From NCBI GenBank assembly GCA_002293375.1, contig DBDA01000047.1:282-33484 (forward strand): DNA of 33,203 bases, given 5' to 3'. Below the pieces are notes generated by a model, which worked only from the letters and a program-made list of their open reading frames with translations, was not told where the DNA came from and searched no databases. This DNA comes from Odoribacter sp. UBA944 (lineage in GTDB: Bacteria > Bacteroidota > Bacteroidia > Bacteroidales > Marinifilaceae). Both the position numbers and the translations under genes were made by a program. Below, in pieces: positions 23,531 to 32,366 of this stretch (the stretch's first letter is position 1; the number at the start of each line of letters is the position of its first letter).

Positions 23531-26500
23531 ATCGGTCTGTTATCCGGAGAAGCGGCGGCTTTTGCCGGTCCGCTGATCTTCTCCTGCAAAGTTTGAAATA
23601 GAATGTATAACGTCGGAACAACTACCACTCCCAGCAGCGTACCGACCAACATACCTCCGATGGCACTGATGCCGATGGAACGGTTCCCGACCGCACCGGC
23701 TCCGGAAGCCAACGCCAGCGGGATCAGGCCGAAAATGAAGGCGAACGAGGTCATCAGGATCGGCCGGAGACGCGCCACTGCTCCCGCTACCGCCGATGCG
23801 GTGATACTCATCCCCTGTTTCCGGCGCTGTATGGCATACTCAACGATCAGAATGGCGTTTTTGGCCAGCAAGCCGATCAACATGATCATAGCGATCTGCA
23901 CATAGATGTTGTTGGTGACGGCACTCCCCGCCAGCAGTCCCAGAAAGATAAAAATAAACACACCCGACAGCCCGACGGGCAAGGAGAGCAGTACGGCAAA
24001 GGGAAGGATGTAACTTTCGTAAAGCGCCGATAACAACAGGTACACAAAGACAAAACAGAGTACAAAGATCAGAACGATCTGGTTGCCGCCGCCGGCCTCT
24101 TCCCGAGACATCCCCGAATATTCGTAATCGTACCCCTGCGGCAGCAATGTCCCGCCCTCCTGGTTGATCAGGTTGATCACATCCCCCGTATTGTACCCTT
24201 TGGCGTAGTTGGGGATAACGGTTACCGCCATGGAAGCGTACATGTTGAAATGGTCCAGGCTTTGCGGTCCGGTCACATCCGTAATGGTCAGAAATTCCGT
24301 CACAGGCGCCATCTCGCCTCCGGCTGTGCGGACAAAAATTCCGTTCAGGTCTTCCAGACGGGTCCGGTATTCCGGAGCGGCCTGCACCATGACCCGGAAC
24401 TGTTTGCCGTACAGGTTGAAATTCGAAATGTATATACTGCCAATATAGGCCTGTAACACGGACATGACCGCCCCCAGCGTCAGGCCGGCCTCTTTGATTT
24501 TAGGCAGATCGGCTTCCATCAGGCGCTGGGGAAAATTCGGATTAAAAGTGGTCATGGCCATCATCACCTCCTCCCGTCCCTGCAAAGCCGCCAGAAATTC
24601 TTCCGTGACCCTGAAAAATGCATCGACCTCCCCGCCGGTGCGGTCTTCCAATTGCAACTCCACCCCGCTGCTCATACCGAATCCCTGCAGGGTAGGCATC
24701 CCCATAAAAAGAAAGGTGGCATTCCGGATGGAAGCGGTTTTTTCAGTCAGTATCGTGGCCACTTCGTTGGTGGTAATATCCCGCTCCTCCCAGGGAACCA
24801 TTTTGATCATCACGGTGGCGTACGAGCTGCCCTGTCCGCTCATAAAATTGACCCCGGTAATGTTCAGGACATGAGCTACGTCCGGAATCTCTTCGGCCAC
24901 GCGAACCACCTCCCAAACCACCGAATCGGTCCGTTCCAAAGAAGCGCCGGGCGGCAAGGTGATCATACCGAGCACACTGCCACCATCTTCCTGCGGAACA
25001 AATCCTTTGGGCGTTTTTTGCATCAGAAAATAGAAGAGACCGGCACAGACACAGATAATGGCCGGGGCGATCCAGCGCCGGTTGTGTTTGCCGAAAGTTT
25101 CCAGCGTAGACCGGTAACGTTTGGTTACCGCTTCGAATATCCGGTTGAATACCCTGTAAAAGCGTTGTATCCCTCCTTTTTTTTGTTTCTCTTCGTTGGA
25201 GCGCAGGAACAGGGCGCAGAGTGCCGGGCTGAGAGTCAGGGCGTTCAGGGCGGAGATCAGGATTGCCGTTGCTAACGTCAACCCGAATTGCCGGAAAAAG
25301 ATGCCGCTGGTGCCCGGAATGAAACTGACCGGTACAAACACGGCCGACATGACCAGGGTGATGGATACGATGGCCGGGGCAATCTCTTTCATGGCCGCAA
25401 GAGTGGCCCTGTAGGGATCCTTCTCCCCCGCATCCAACCTGGCGTGCACGGCTTCTACGACTACGATAGCGTCGTCTACTACAATCCCGATGGCCAATAC
25501 CAGAGCAAACAGGGTCAACAGATTGATGGAGAACCCAAATACCCAGAGAAAGAAAAAGGTCCCGATGATCGCCACAGGTACGGCAATGGCGGGGATCAAC
25601 GTGGAACGGAAATTCTGCAAGAAAACAAATACGACCAAAAATACCAGGACAAAAGCTTCCAGCAACGTGTGCAACACCTCGGTAATGGAGGCCGACAGAA
25701 ATTCATTGGCATCGTTTATATAGGTGATTTGCAGGCCGGGCGGAAAACTTTCGGCCGCTTTTTCCAACTCCTGTTTGATGTTATTGATCACCTGCCGGGC
25801 ATTGGAACCGGCTGTCTGATTGATCCCGATCGCAATGGCTTCCAAGCTGTCCAACTGTGTAAATACGGTATAATTCAAGGAGCCCAACTCCACCTCTGCA
25901 ATGTCTTTCACCCGCAGTACCTGTCCGTCCTGAAAACGGATGATCACATCGGCGAACTCTTCTGCCGATTTCAATTTACCCGTATATTTCAGCGTGTACT
26001 GGAATGCCTGCCCGGAATTTTGCCCCAACTCCCCCGGAGCGGCTTCCATGCTCTGATCCTGCAATGCGGCGATCACTTCCGACGGATCCAAGCCATAAGA
26101 GGCCATCACGTCCGGTTTCAACCAGATCCGCATGGAGTAATCCTGTGCTCCATACACATTGGCATTTCCCACGCCATTGACCCGCTGTATCTGGGGTATG
26201 AGGTTGATGTTGGCGTAATTCTGGATAAAACGGCCGTCGTAATCGGGGTTGTCCGAAGAGAGGGCGATCATCAGTACCATACTGCTCTGCTGCTTGCGAA
26301 CCGTGACGCCCGTCAGTGTAACATCTTGCGGCAACTGGGGGGTAGCCCGGGCTACCTGGTTCTGTACATTGACCGCTGCGATATCCGGATCGATCCCCTG
26401 TGCAAAGTAAACGGTTATGCTGCCGGTCCCCATATTGGAAGCCGTAGAAGTCATGTAGGTCATCCCCTCCACACCGTTGATCTGCTCCTCCAGCGGCACA

Positions 26501-26691
26501 ATGACGCTGTTCATCACGACATCCGCATTGGCGCCCGGGTAAGAGGCCGAGACCTGTATCGTGGGAGGAGCTATATCGGGGTATTGTTCAACGGGCAGGG
26601 TCTGTAAGCCGATCACACCCAACACCACCACAATGATGGATATTACCGTAGAGAGAACCGGCCGGTCAATAAATGTTTTCAGCATACTCAA
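23527..26691 (-). CDS. RND efflux pump, hydrophobe/amphiphile type (AcrB-like)
   Basis: This inner-membrane transporter is a proton antiporter that exports drugs or other amphiphiles through the partner adaptor and outer-membrane channel. The protein is 1054 residues, typical for AcrB/MexB. It has 12 transmembrane helices in two repeats with two large periplasmic loops. The proton-relay acids are Asp406 and Asp407 (IGIVVDDAIVVVEA), equivalent to AcrB Asp407/408. The second-repeat lysine lies in LIGLLAKNAILIVEYA, equivalent to Lys940. Opening residues FIDRPVLSTVISII are the family signature. It overlaps its neighbours by 4 bp at both ends. The C-terminal tail is short and there are no obvious insertions. 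Confidence 0.97.
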   Translation of the reverse strand: MSMLKTFIDRPVLSTVISIIVVVLGVIGLQTLPVEQYPDIAPPTIQVSASYPGANADVVMNSVIVPLEEQINGVEGMTYMTSTASNMGTGSITVYFAQGIDPDIAAVNVQNQVARATPQLPQDVTLTGVTVRKQQSSMVLMIALSSDNPDYDGRFIQNYANINLIPQIQRVNGVGNANVYGAQDYSMRIWLKPDVMASYGLDPSEVIAALQDQSMEAAPGELGQNSGQAFQYTLKYTGKLKSAEEFADVIIRFQDGQVLRVKDIAEVELGSLNYTVFTQLDSLEAIAIGINQTAGSNARQVINNIKQELEKAAESFPPGLQITYINDANEFLSASITEVLHTLLEAFVLVFLVVFVFLQNFRSTLIPAIAVPVAIIGTFFFLWVFGFSINLLTLFALVLAIGIVVDDAIVVVEAVHARLDAGEKDPYRATLAAMKEIAPAIVSITLVMSAVFVPVSFIPGTSGIFFRQFGLTLATAILISALNALTLSPALCALFLRSNEEKQKKGGIQRFYRVFNRIFEAVTKRYRSTLETFGKHNRRWIAPAIICVCAGLFYFLMQKTPKGFVPQEDGGSVLGMITLPPGASLERTDSVVWEVVRVAEEIPDVAHVLNITGVNFMSGQGSSYATVMIKMVPWEERDITTNEVATILTEKTASIRNATFLFMGMPTLQGFGMSSGVELQLEDRTGGEVDAFFRVTEEFLAALQGREEVMMAMTTFNPNFPQRLMEADLPKIKEAGLTLGAVMSVLQAYIGSIYISNFNLYGKQFRVMVQAAPEYRTRLEDLNGIFVRTAGGEMAPVTEFLTITDVTGPQSLDHFNMYASMAVTVIPNYAKGYNTGDVINLINQEGGTLLPQGYDYEYSGMSREEAGGGNQIVLIFVLCFVFVYLLLSALYESYILPFAVLLSLPVGLSGVFIFIFLGLLAGSAVTNNIYVQIAMIMLIGLLAKNAILIVEYAIQRRKQGMSITASAVAGAVARLRPILMTSFAFIFGLIPLALASGAGAVGNRSIGISAIGGMLVGTLLGVVVVPTLYILFQTLQEKISGPAKAAASPDNRPI

Positions 26692-27818
26692 TCCTTTTGG
26701 GGAGTAATCCGTTTTCCATCAGCCAAGGTAGCAATGTCATCGGTCACGATGCGGTCTCCTTCGTTCAATCCTCCCGTCACTGCGTAATGGACACCGTCGG
26801 GGAGCGCTTCCACCGTAATCACTTTCTGTACGACCGAGTCACCTTCTACTTTGTATACGAATGTCTTATCCTGCAAAGCAAAAGTAGCTTTCTGGGGGAT
26901 CAAAAAGATCCCCGAAACCGGATGCGGAATGACGATCCGGCCACTGGTGCCGCTCCAGAGCACTCCGTCCGGGTTGGGAAATACAGCCCGCAAACTGGCC
27001 GATCCCGTAGAGGTATTGACCACTCCGGAGATGGTTTCAATCTTTCCCTTGACCGCATACTCGCTGTGATCGGCCAAAAAAAGCGTTACCTCCGGCAACT
27101 GCTCTATCTTCTCCTGCCGGGTCTTTCCGTCCAAATGGGCAAGCAATGCCATCAGGTCTTTCTCATTCAGGGAGAAGTAGGCATATATGGCATGGGTATT
27201 GGCTATGGTGGTCAATATGTTGGTATTGTTCACAAGGCTTCCCTGCCGGAACGGTATGGTACCCACTACGCCGTTTACCGGGCTGGTTACGGTAGCCCAA
27301 CCCTCGGTGGCCCGGGCGTTTTTCAGTGCCGCTTCGGCCTGGACCTGGGCAGCGACCACTGCTTCGTACGTGTTCTGCAAGGTTTGCAACTGCACCTCGC
27401 TGATGATCCCTTTCTCCGCCAATGGCCTCATCCGGTCCACATTCAATTTGGCCGTACTGACCTGCGCTTTGGCCGTACTGACCGAAGCGACTGCATTGGT
27501 GACCGCCTCTTCCGCCTGGGGAGAATTTATTTTAAACAGCGACTGCCCCTCCCGGACCCTGGCGCCTTCATCAATGTAGATCGCCTCGATAAATCCGTCG
27601 ATACGCGGACGTATCTCGATATCCTGCTGTCCCTGCAACACCACCGGATAGGTCGATTCGATCACGGCCTCCCCGGCATGTACCGTAATGGTGGGATAGA
27701 CAGCAGACTGCGCCGCTGTTTGGGTTTCGTTCCGGTTTTTACAGCTCCATACGCCCGCCAGCAGCAGCAATACCCATATTCCCCTCCTGTTGTTCGGTTT
27801 TCTATTATTCTGCATCAT
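26688..27818 (-). CDS. Periplasmic adaptor (membrane fusion) lipoprotein of the RND pump
   Basis: This lipid-anchored adaptor bridges the pump and outer-membrane channel. The protein is 376 residues; the signal ends VWSC (lipid-modified Cys25). It then has a lipoyl/biotinyl half (EIRPRIDGFIEAIYIDEGARVREGQ), a coiled-coil hairpin (about 85-165, SVSTAKAQVSTAKLNVDRMRPLAEKG), a second lipoyl half with beta-barrel, and the membrane-proximal domain at the end. Two adjacent ATGs (27816 and 27813) are possible starts. A perfect palindrome covers the first start codon and the bases just upstream. The adaptor is the first gene of the operon, and no divergent or adjacent regulator gene is present. Confidence 0.94.
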   Translation of the reverse strand: MMQNNRKPNNRRGIWVLLLLAGVWSCKNRNETQTAAQSAVYPTITVHAGEAVIESTYPVVLQGQQDIEIRPRIDGFIEAIYIDEGARVREGQSLFKINSPQAEEAVTNAVASVSTAKAQVSTAKLNVDRMRPLAEKGIISEVQLQTLQNTYEAVVAAQVQAEAALKNARATEGWATVTSPVNGVVGTIPFRQGSLVNNTNILTTIANTHAIYAYFSLNEKDLMALLAHLDGKTRQEKIEQLPEVTLFLADHSEYAVKGKIETISGVVNTSTGSASLRAVFPNPDGVLWSGTSGRIVIPHPVSGIFLIPQKATFALQDKTFVYKVEGDSVVQKVITVEALPDGVHYAVTGGLNEGDRIVTDDIATLADGKRITPQKD

Positions 27819-27836
27819 ACGTTGTTATTAACGTAT
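27817..27836. promoter_or_regulatory. Perfect 20-bp palindrome (7-6-7) at the efflux operon start
   Basis: ATACGTT (27817-27823) and AACGTAT (27830-27836) are exact inverted repeats with a 6-bp spacer. The left arm overlaps the adaptor start codon (27816-27818 on the minus strand). The size suits a dimeric repressor of TetR or MarR type, or an RNA hairpin hiding the start; either is inference. Confidence 0.45.
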
Positions 27837-27977
27837 CTTACTACGCGAAAAAACAAGAAAAGTTCCGGCTTTGGACCATCGCCCGTGATGTTGGAAGCAA
27901 AGCAATTTCCGAAACAGGATACCGGAACGGAGAAGAGAGAAAGTTCCGGAGAAAGAGTTATTTTCTCAAAATAATTG

Positions 27978-27985
27978 TAAATTTG
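27978..27985 (+). promoter_or_regulatory. -7 box for the secreted nitroreductase-like gene
   Basis: TAAATTTG (27978-27985) matches TAnnTTTG exactly. It implies an unusually long leader of about 80 nt to the ATG at 28072. No clear -33 box is seen; the efflux start palindrome is 140 bp away. Confidence 0.45.
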
Positions 27986-28071
27986 CAGGTATGAAAGATA
28001 TGAATTTGCCGGGGAAAATGAATCCTTTTGAAGGAGATTTTCGTACAACCAACCACTAAAAAATAAAACGT

Positions 28072-28674
28072 ATGAAAAGAACATTGTTATTGATTGCAGC
28101 CATTGCCTGCGCTTTCGGAGCGACAGCGCAAGACATCAAACTGAATGCACCGGTAAAAACGGGAGGAGAACCATTAATGAAAGTGTTTAACGGACGGCAT
28201 TCCGAGCGGACTTTTGTAAAAAAGACAATGCCTTTACAGATGATGTCGGACCTGCTATGGGCGTCCAACGGATTCAACCGGGACAACAAACGGACCGTAG
28301 CGACCGCACAGGATAAACAGGAGTTGGACATTTACGTGATGACCGATGAAGGGGTTTACCTGTACGAAGCCAAAGCGCATCACCTGAAACAGATCGCTAA
28401 AGGAAATTTCAAAGAAGCCTTGGGACAGGCCAACATCAGCAACAACGCCGCCCTCTCCATCATCATTGTAGCCCATTTGGACAAAGCGGCTTCCCGGGAA
28501 TATGCCTACCTCTCCGCCGGTTATATCTCCGGGCACATCTACCTGTTCGCCGAATCATTCGGATTGGGAACGGTGGCTCGCGGCTCTTTCAACAAAGCGG
28601 AATTACACAAAGCACTGAAACTGACCGATAAGCAGGAGATCACACTGGTACAACCGGTGGGTTTTCTGAAATAA
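28072..28674 (+). CDS. Secreted nitroreductase-like (SagB/ThcOx-type) flavoprotein
   Basis: The protein is 200 residues with a Sec signal peptide (about 1-19, ending GATAQ), so it is exported. The mature part begins near RHSERTF, the FMN-binding Arg-Ser-x-Arg-x-Phe signature of nitroreductases, followed by MPLQMMSDLLWASNGFNR. AAQ-like YLSAGYISGHIYLFAESFGLGTVARGSF is the family's second half, with the glycine pair that contacts the flavin. A periplasmic location is uncommon for this fold; known relatives include the secreted SagB/ThcOx oxidoreductases in Bacteroidetes. The electron donor is unknown. A strong terminator follows 14 bp after the stop. Confidence 0.9.
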   Translation: MKRTLLLIAAIACAFGATAQDIKLNAPVKTGGEPLMKVFNGRHSERTFVKKTMPLQMMSDLLWASNGFNRDNKRTVATAQDKQELDIYVMTDEGVYLYEAKAHHLKQIAKGNFKEALGQANISNNAALSIIIVAHLDKAASREYAYLSAGYISGHIYLFAESFGLGTVARGSFNKAELHKALKLTDKQEITLVQPVGFLK

Positions 28675-28688
28675 CGTAGAAATGACCT

Positions 28689-28730
28689 AAACTCCGGAAG
28701 CAGCAAAAATGTTGTTTCCGGAGTTTTTTA
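28689..28730 (+). terminator. Intrinsic terminator after the nitroreductase-like gene
   Basis: AAACTCCGGAA (28689-28699) pairs with TTCCGGAGTTT (28716-28726), an 11-bp perfect stem, with a T run to 28729. The patatin gene on the other strand ends two bases further on and may share it. Confidence 0.9.
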
Positions 28731-28731
28731 T

Positions 28732-30927
28732 TTAAAAATAAAAACCGAAATTGAGGTAGACCTCCGGTTTTTTGCTCCAGTCGGAAAGGTTGATGCGGGC
28801 ATCTATGGGCCCCAGGGAGGTTACATAGGAGTAACCGACTCCGCCGCCCCAGATCCGCTGACCGCCGAGTACATCAAAAAAACTGTTGTCCTGCATAGCG
28901 TATCCCCCCGTAAAGACCAGATAGTGCCGGGCTCCCATACGCTGGCGGAACTGGAAACTGGCAGCTAAAAAAGTGTTGCTCATCAGTTCCGCGTAGGCAA
29001 TCCCCGCAAAAGGAAGCTGGTGGGTTACGTACCGGCCGGGCATTTCACCCCCGACATAATTGAGATAGGGATACGGGATCTCGTTACCCACCAACACCCT
29101 TCCATATACGGAAGGTTGGAACTTAAAACGATTGGTAATGGAGATCACACCCGTAAAACCGCCGTTTATAGCCGCAAAGGGCGTTTTTCCGAATTGCAGA
29201 AAATTTTTCGTATAGAGCGAGTAGGACGCCTCAAAAGAGACCCCTTTTCCCGGGTAATATTTCCGATCGAAATTCTCCAACTTCGCCAAAGCAAAATAGC
29301 TGAAAAAGCCTTCGGAACGGACATCTGCCGACTGTTGGGCATCTTTGTACAGAAAGGGATCGTAATCAAAATGTTCGTACCGAAGCCCGTATTGGAATTT
29401 CAGTTTCTTGAATAAAACATCCGCGACGCTCAACTCTCCCAAATGGTAGCGGTTGCTCACCGTATTGATCTTATCCCCGCGGTGATGCATACTAAAGTCC
29501 GTATATTTGAAGAGATACGACAGACTAAATTTCCGCAGCCAGGGATTTTCCAAAGAGTAATCCACCCGTATATACGGATTCTTGCTCAAGCGAGCCGTCA
29601 ATTCGAGCCGGGAGCCACTGAGTGCCTTCAGATCGATCCGGCTGTTGAGCAGGATAGCGGCAATCTCTTCCGAATCGAAACGGAACCCCAAATTCACCCG
29701 GTTGGGGTTCCCTTCGTTCAGAGTTATTTCCAATTCATATTCCGGCCCTCCGGTCAAGCGGTAAGAGACATCCGAAAAGGAGCGGGTCCCATACAGCAAA
29801 GCGACCGCATTTTGTATCTCACTGCCTGCAACACGGCTATTTTCAGGGATCCGGATCATCCGTTTCAGCCACTTCGTATTTCGTTCCGATACCCCTTTCA
29901 GCGTCAGTTTGCGGATGTAAAACGAATCCGGGCAGGCAGCCGGCGCCTTGACAGGCAAACGACGCTCTTCAATCCCCAGTTGTTCCCTCAGGCCTGTCAA
30001 CTCTCCCCAATGCGCCCGGGCGGCACGTTCCCCTCTGTTGATCATGGTATCGATAGCCTCATTCTTAAAACTAACCGCCGAATATTCATGGATATCCGGT
30101 TTGATGTAGATATCCGTCAACGTCTTGTTTTGCTCAAACTTGTTCAGGCAGAGCAAACTGATCAACTGCCCCATCACATCTTTGAAGGTTTCCAATCCGT
30201 CCGCTTTCTGCAGGTCGGCCTGTACATCCACCCCGATAACGATCTCCGCTCCCATCGCCCGGGCCACATCCGCCGGGAAATTATTGACAATCCCTCCGTC
30301 CACCAATACCAAACTGTCTATCCGTACAGAGGTGAAGGCCGCCGGGATCGCCATACTGGCCCGCATGGCCTGTACCAGATTCCCGCTCCGCAAAACGACC
30401 TCGCTCCCATCCACAATGTTAGCGGCCACACAGGCAAAAGGGATGGGAAGTTTGGAAAAATCAAGCGAATCGTGGTAGCCGGCGGTCAGATCCGTCAGGA
30501 GATTGTATACATTCTGCCCCTCTATCAAACCCGTTAACCCCCTGTGCTCTTTGTTGGGGCTCCACGGAAGCGTCAAAACGTATTTTTCCGCATGTTCCCG
30601 TTCAAAAAAAGAGATCTGCTCCCGCTGTATCCTGTCACCCAACAAAGAACTCCAATCCTGCCTCCTGACCAGACTGTTCAACTGGGTCGCATTGTAACCG
30701 ATCGCATACAACCCGCCGACGATGGCGCCCATGCTGGTTCCAACCACCATGTCCACAGGGATCCCGGCCTCTTCCAGTATCTTGATCACTCCGACATGCG
30801 CCAAACCTTTCGCGCCGCCGCCACTCAATACCAAAGCAACCTGTTTCCGCTCCTTCCGGTCCGGAGAACCGGCAAAGGCCGAAGCAAAAGTGAACAGAAG
30901 AAGCATAAGGAATACGTACTTTTTCAT
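28732..30927 (-). CDS. Patatin-like phospholipase fused to a BamA-type barrel (type Vd-like)
   Basis: The protein is 731 residues from MKKYVFLMLLLF; the frame is open 35 codons further up, but that part has no signal peptide. Residues 1-20 are a signal peptide. Residues 30-300 are patatin: SGGGAKGLAH (35-44), GTSMG with nucleophile Ser65 (63-67), and DGG with Asp210 (210-212). Residues about 355-440 resemble a POTRA domain and 445-731 are an outer-membrane beta-barrel of BamA/surface-antigen type, ending YLNFGFYF with a terminal Phe. The layout matches the type Vd autotransporters PlpD and FplA, in which the lipase is exported to the surface; in Bacteroidetes the lipase orientation is unsettled. 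It is divergent from the OmpA-family gene. Confidence 0.94.
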   Translation of the reverse strand: MKKYVFLMLLLFTFASAFAGSPDRKERKQVALVLSGGGAKGLAHVGVIKILEEAGIPVDMVVGTSMGAIVGGLYAIGYNATQLNSLVRRQDWSSLLGDRIQREQISFFEREHAEKYVLTLPWSPNKEHRGLTGLIEGQNVYNLLTDLTAGYHDSLDFSKLPIPFACVAANIVDGSEVVLRSGNLVQAMRASMAIPAAFTSVRIDSLVLVDGGIVNNFPADVARAMGAEIVIGVDVQADLQKADGLETFKDVMGQLISLLCLNKFEQNKTLTDIYIKPDIHEYSAVSFKNEAIDTMINRGERAARAHWGELTGLREQLGIEERRLPVKAPAACPDSFYIRKLTLKGVSERNTKWLKRMIRIPENSRVAGSEIQNAVALLYGTRSFSDVSYRLTGGPEYELEITLNEGNPNRVNLGFRFDSEEIAAILLNSRIDLKALSGSRLELTARLSKNPYIRVDYSLENPWLRKFSLSYLFKYTDFSMHHRGDKINTVSNRYHLGELSVADVLFKKLKFQYGLRYEHFDYDPFLYKDAQQSADVRSEGFFSYFALAKLENFDRKYYPGKGVSFEASYSLYTKNFLQFGKTPFAAINGGFTGVISITNRFKFQPSVYGRVLVGNEIPYPYLNYVGGEMPGRYVTHQLPFAGIAYAELMSNTFLAASFQFRQRMGARHYLVFTGGYAMQDNSFFDVLGGQRIWGGGVGYSYVTSLGPIDARINLSDWSKKPEVYLNFGFYF

Positions 30928-30957
30928 ACATTTTTTATTTGACAAGGCTTGGAGAGA

Positions 30958-30965
30958 CAAAAATA
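30958..30965 (-). promoter_or_regulatory. -7 box for the patatin/BamA gene
   Basis: The minus strand reads TATTTTTG here, an exact TAnnTTTG match, about 30 bp upstream of the start codon. No clear -33 TTTG. Confidence 0.45.
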
Positions 30966-31014
30966 CGATACAATATTTAAAAAACAGGCCGATTAACATT
31001 AAATATCTAAAAAT

Positions 31015-31045
31015 TAGCAAAAATACCGGCAATATAGTAACTTTA
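31015..31045 (+). promoter_or_regulatory. Promoter candidate for the OmpA-family gene
   Basis: TTAG (31015-31018), a 19-nt spacer, then TAACTTTA (31038-31045), one mismatch from TAnnTTTG. The leader would be about 40 nt. Spacing is right; both boxes are imperfect. Confidence 0.35.
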
Positions 31046-31091
31046 GACAGGATGTATCGTTACAGTACTCGAAACTAAACTAAAATTAAAA

Positions 31092-32264
31092 ATGAAAAAG
31101 ACATTTGTAATGCTGCTGATCGCGTCAACACCATTGATGGCGTTTACGCAAGTGAAGAACGAAGTTTCCGTCACAGAAAAAGGAGCTGCCTGGAGAGAAT
31201 ATGAAACCAACCGTTTCTGGGATAACTGGTTTATTTCTTTGGGTGCGGGTGCACAGGTATACTTCGGAAGAGCTGACGTAAAACAGGAATTCGGAAAACG
31301 GATCACTCCTGCTTTTGATCTGTCAGTGGGTAAATGGATTGTGCCGACTTTAGGGTTGCGTATACAGGGAAGCGGCTTCAGAGAAAGAGGTGTAGCCGGA
31401 GACCATAACGCTTTCTACCTGACAGGCGGGAGAACCGACGACGGTTTCCTGAAACAAAGTTGGCAACAATACAACATTCACGGGGATGTGTTGATCAATC
31501 TTTCCAACTGGCTCGGAGGGTATCGGAGCGACCGCTTCTACGAACTGGTTCCCTATCTGGGATTCGGTTGGATGCACGCCTGCAAGTCCAACGGTACGGA
31601 TGTACTGATAGCCGGCGCCGGTTTGATCCACAAGATGCGTATCTCACAAACGGTCGATTTCAACATCGAAATGCGGGGAATGGTATTTGACAAGAAATTT
31701 GCCGGAGAAGGCGGGGAACATCCCAATGCGATCGCTACGGTTACCGGAGGTTTCACGTTCAACCTGCAAAAATCCGACTTCAACCGCAGTTCTGCCGCTA
31801 TTGTAATGGCGGAAGATATCGAACTGGCTGCTGCCAACCAACGGTTGACGAAAGCTGAAGAGGATCTGGCTCACGAACGGGCGCGCAACAGTCGCTTGGA
31901 AAGCGAACTGTCGCGGGAAAAAGCGAAAAAGCCGGAAGTAATTGTGGAAAGCGCTCCCCTGGCTATTTTCTTCGACCTCGACAAAGCTGATGTAACGAAA
32001 AAAGAAAAAGTGAATCTGAAGTACGCAGCCGATCTGATCAAGAAAAACACCAGCAAAGTCTACACCATCGAAGGGTATGCCGACAGTGCGACCGGTACGC
32101 CGGAACACAACATGGAGTTGAGCCACAAACGGGCACAACATGTGTTCGACATCCTGACGAAAGAGTTCGGAGTAAATCCGAATCAGTTGAAGATTCAAGC
32201 CAAAGGCGGTGTTTCCGATCTGTTCGACAGCAACCCGCTGAACCGGGTGACGATCATCGAATAA
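31092..32264 (+). CDS. OmpA-family outer-membrane protein
   Basis: The protein is 390 residues. It has a signal peptide (about 1-20, ending MAFTQ). Residues 25 to about 225 look like an eight-stranded beta-barrel with alternating hydrophobic residues (FISLGAGAQVYFGR, GWMHACKSNGTDV). Residues 237-275 form a charged coiled coil (NQRLTKAEEDLAHERARNSRLESEL). Residues 280-390 are the peptidoglycan-binding OmpA C-domain: IFFDLDKADV, IEGYADSATGTPEHNMELSHKRAQHVF with the Asp and Arg that bind diaminopimelate. It anchors the outer membrane to the wall. Bacteroidales often carry abundant proteins of this kind. It has a strong terminator. Confidence 0.94.
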   Translation: MKKTFVMLLIASTPLMAFTQVKNEVSVTEKGAAWREYETNRFWDNWFISLGAGAQVYFGRADVKQEFGKRITPAFDLSVGKWIVPTLGLRIQGSGFRERGVAGDHNAFYLTGGRTDDGFLKQSWQQYNIHGDVLINLSNWLGGYRSDRFYELVPYLGFGWMHACKSNGTDVLIAGAGLIHKMRISQTVDFNIEMRGMVFDKKFAGEGGEHPNAIATVTGGFTFNLQKSDFNRSSAAIVMAEDIELAAANQRLTKAEEDLAHERARNSRLESELSREKAKKPEVIVESAPLAIFFDLDKADVTKKEKVNLKYAADLIKKNTSKVYTIEGYADSATGTPEHNMELSHKRAQHVFDILTKEFGVNPNQLKIQAKGGVSDLFDSNPLNRVTIIE

Positions 32265-32285
32265 ACCGTCGCTGTTCAAAACAAA

Positions 32286-32318
32286 AAACAACTGCTCCCA
32301 AAGGGCAGTTGTTTTTTT
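32286..32318. terminator. Bidirectional intrinsic terminator between the OmpA-family gene and ispE
   Basis: AAACAACTGC (32286-32295) pairs with GCAGTTGTTT (32305-32314), with a T run on the plus strand to 32318 and an A run (T on the minus strand) at 32283-32288. It therefore can serve both convergent genes. The stem is 10 bp with a 9-nt loop that can form extra C/G pairs. Confidence 0.85.
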
Positions 32319-32366
32319 ATGAGACCCAAAACCGGCACTACAACAAAAAGTGTCCCGGAAAGGCTC

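Noticed and set aside
25288..26607. 439-codon frame antisense to the RND pump gene
   Set aside because: A shadow of the GC-rich pump gene; His/Gly/Arg-rich composition without a family, and the pump frame is unmistakable. The same applies to long antisense frames at 1207-2271, 3437-4357, 4617-5834, 17731-18669, 19469-20695, 26673-27974 and 29443-30537.
30928..31032. 35-codon extension of the patatin protein
   Set aside because: It would bury the signal peptide behind a second hydrophobic segment, and the promoter box at 30958-30965 lies inside it.
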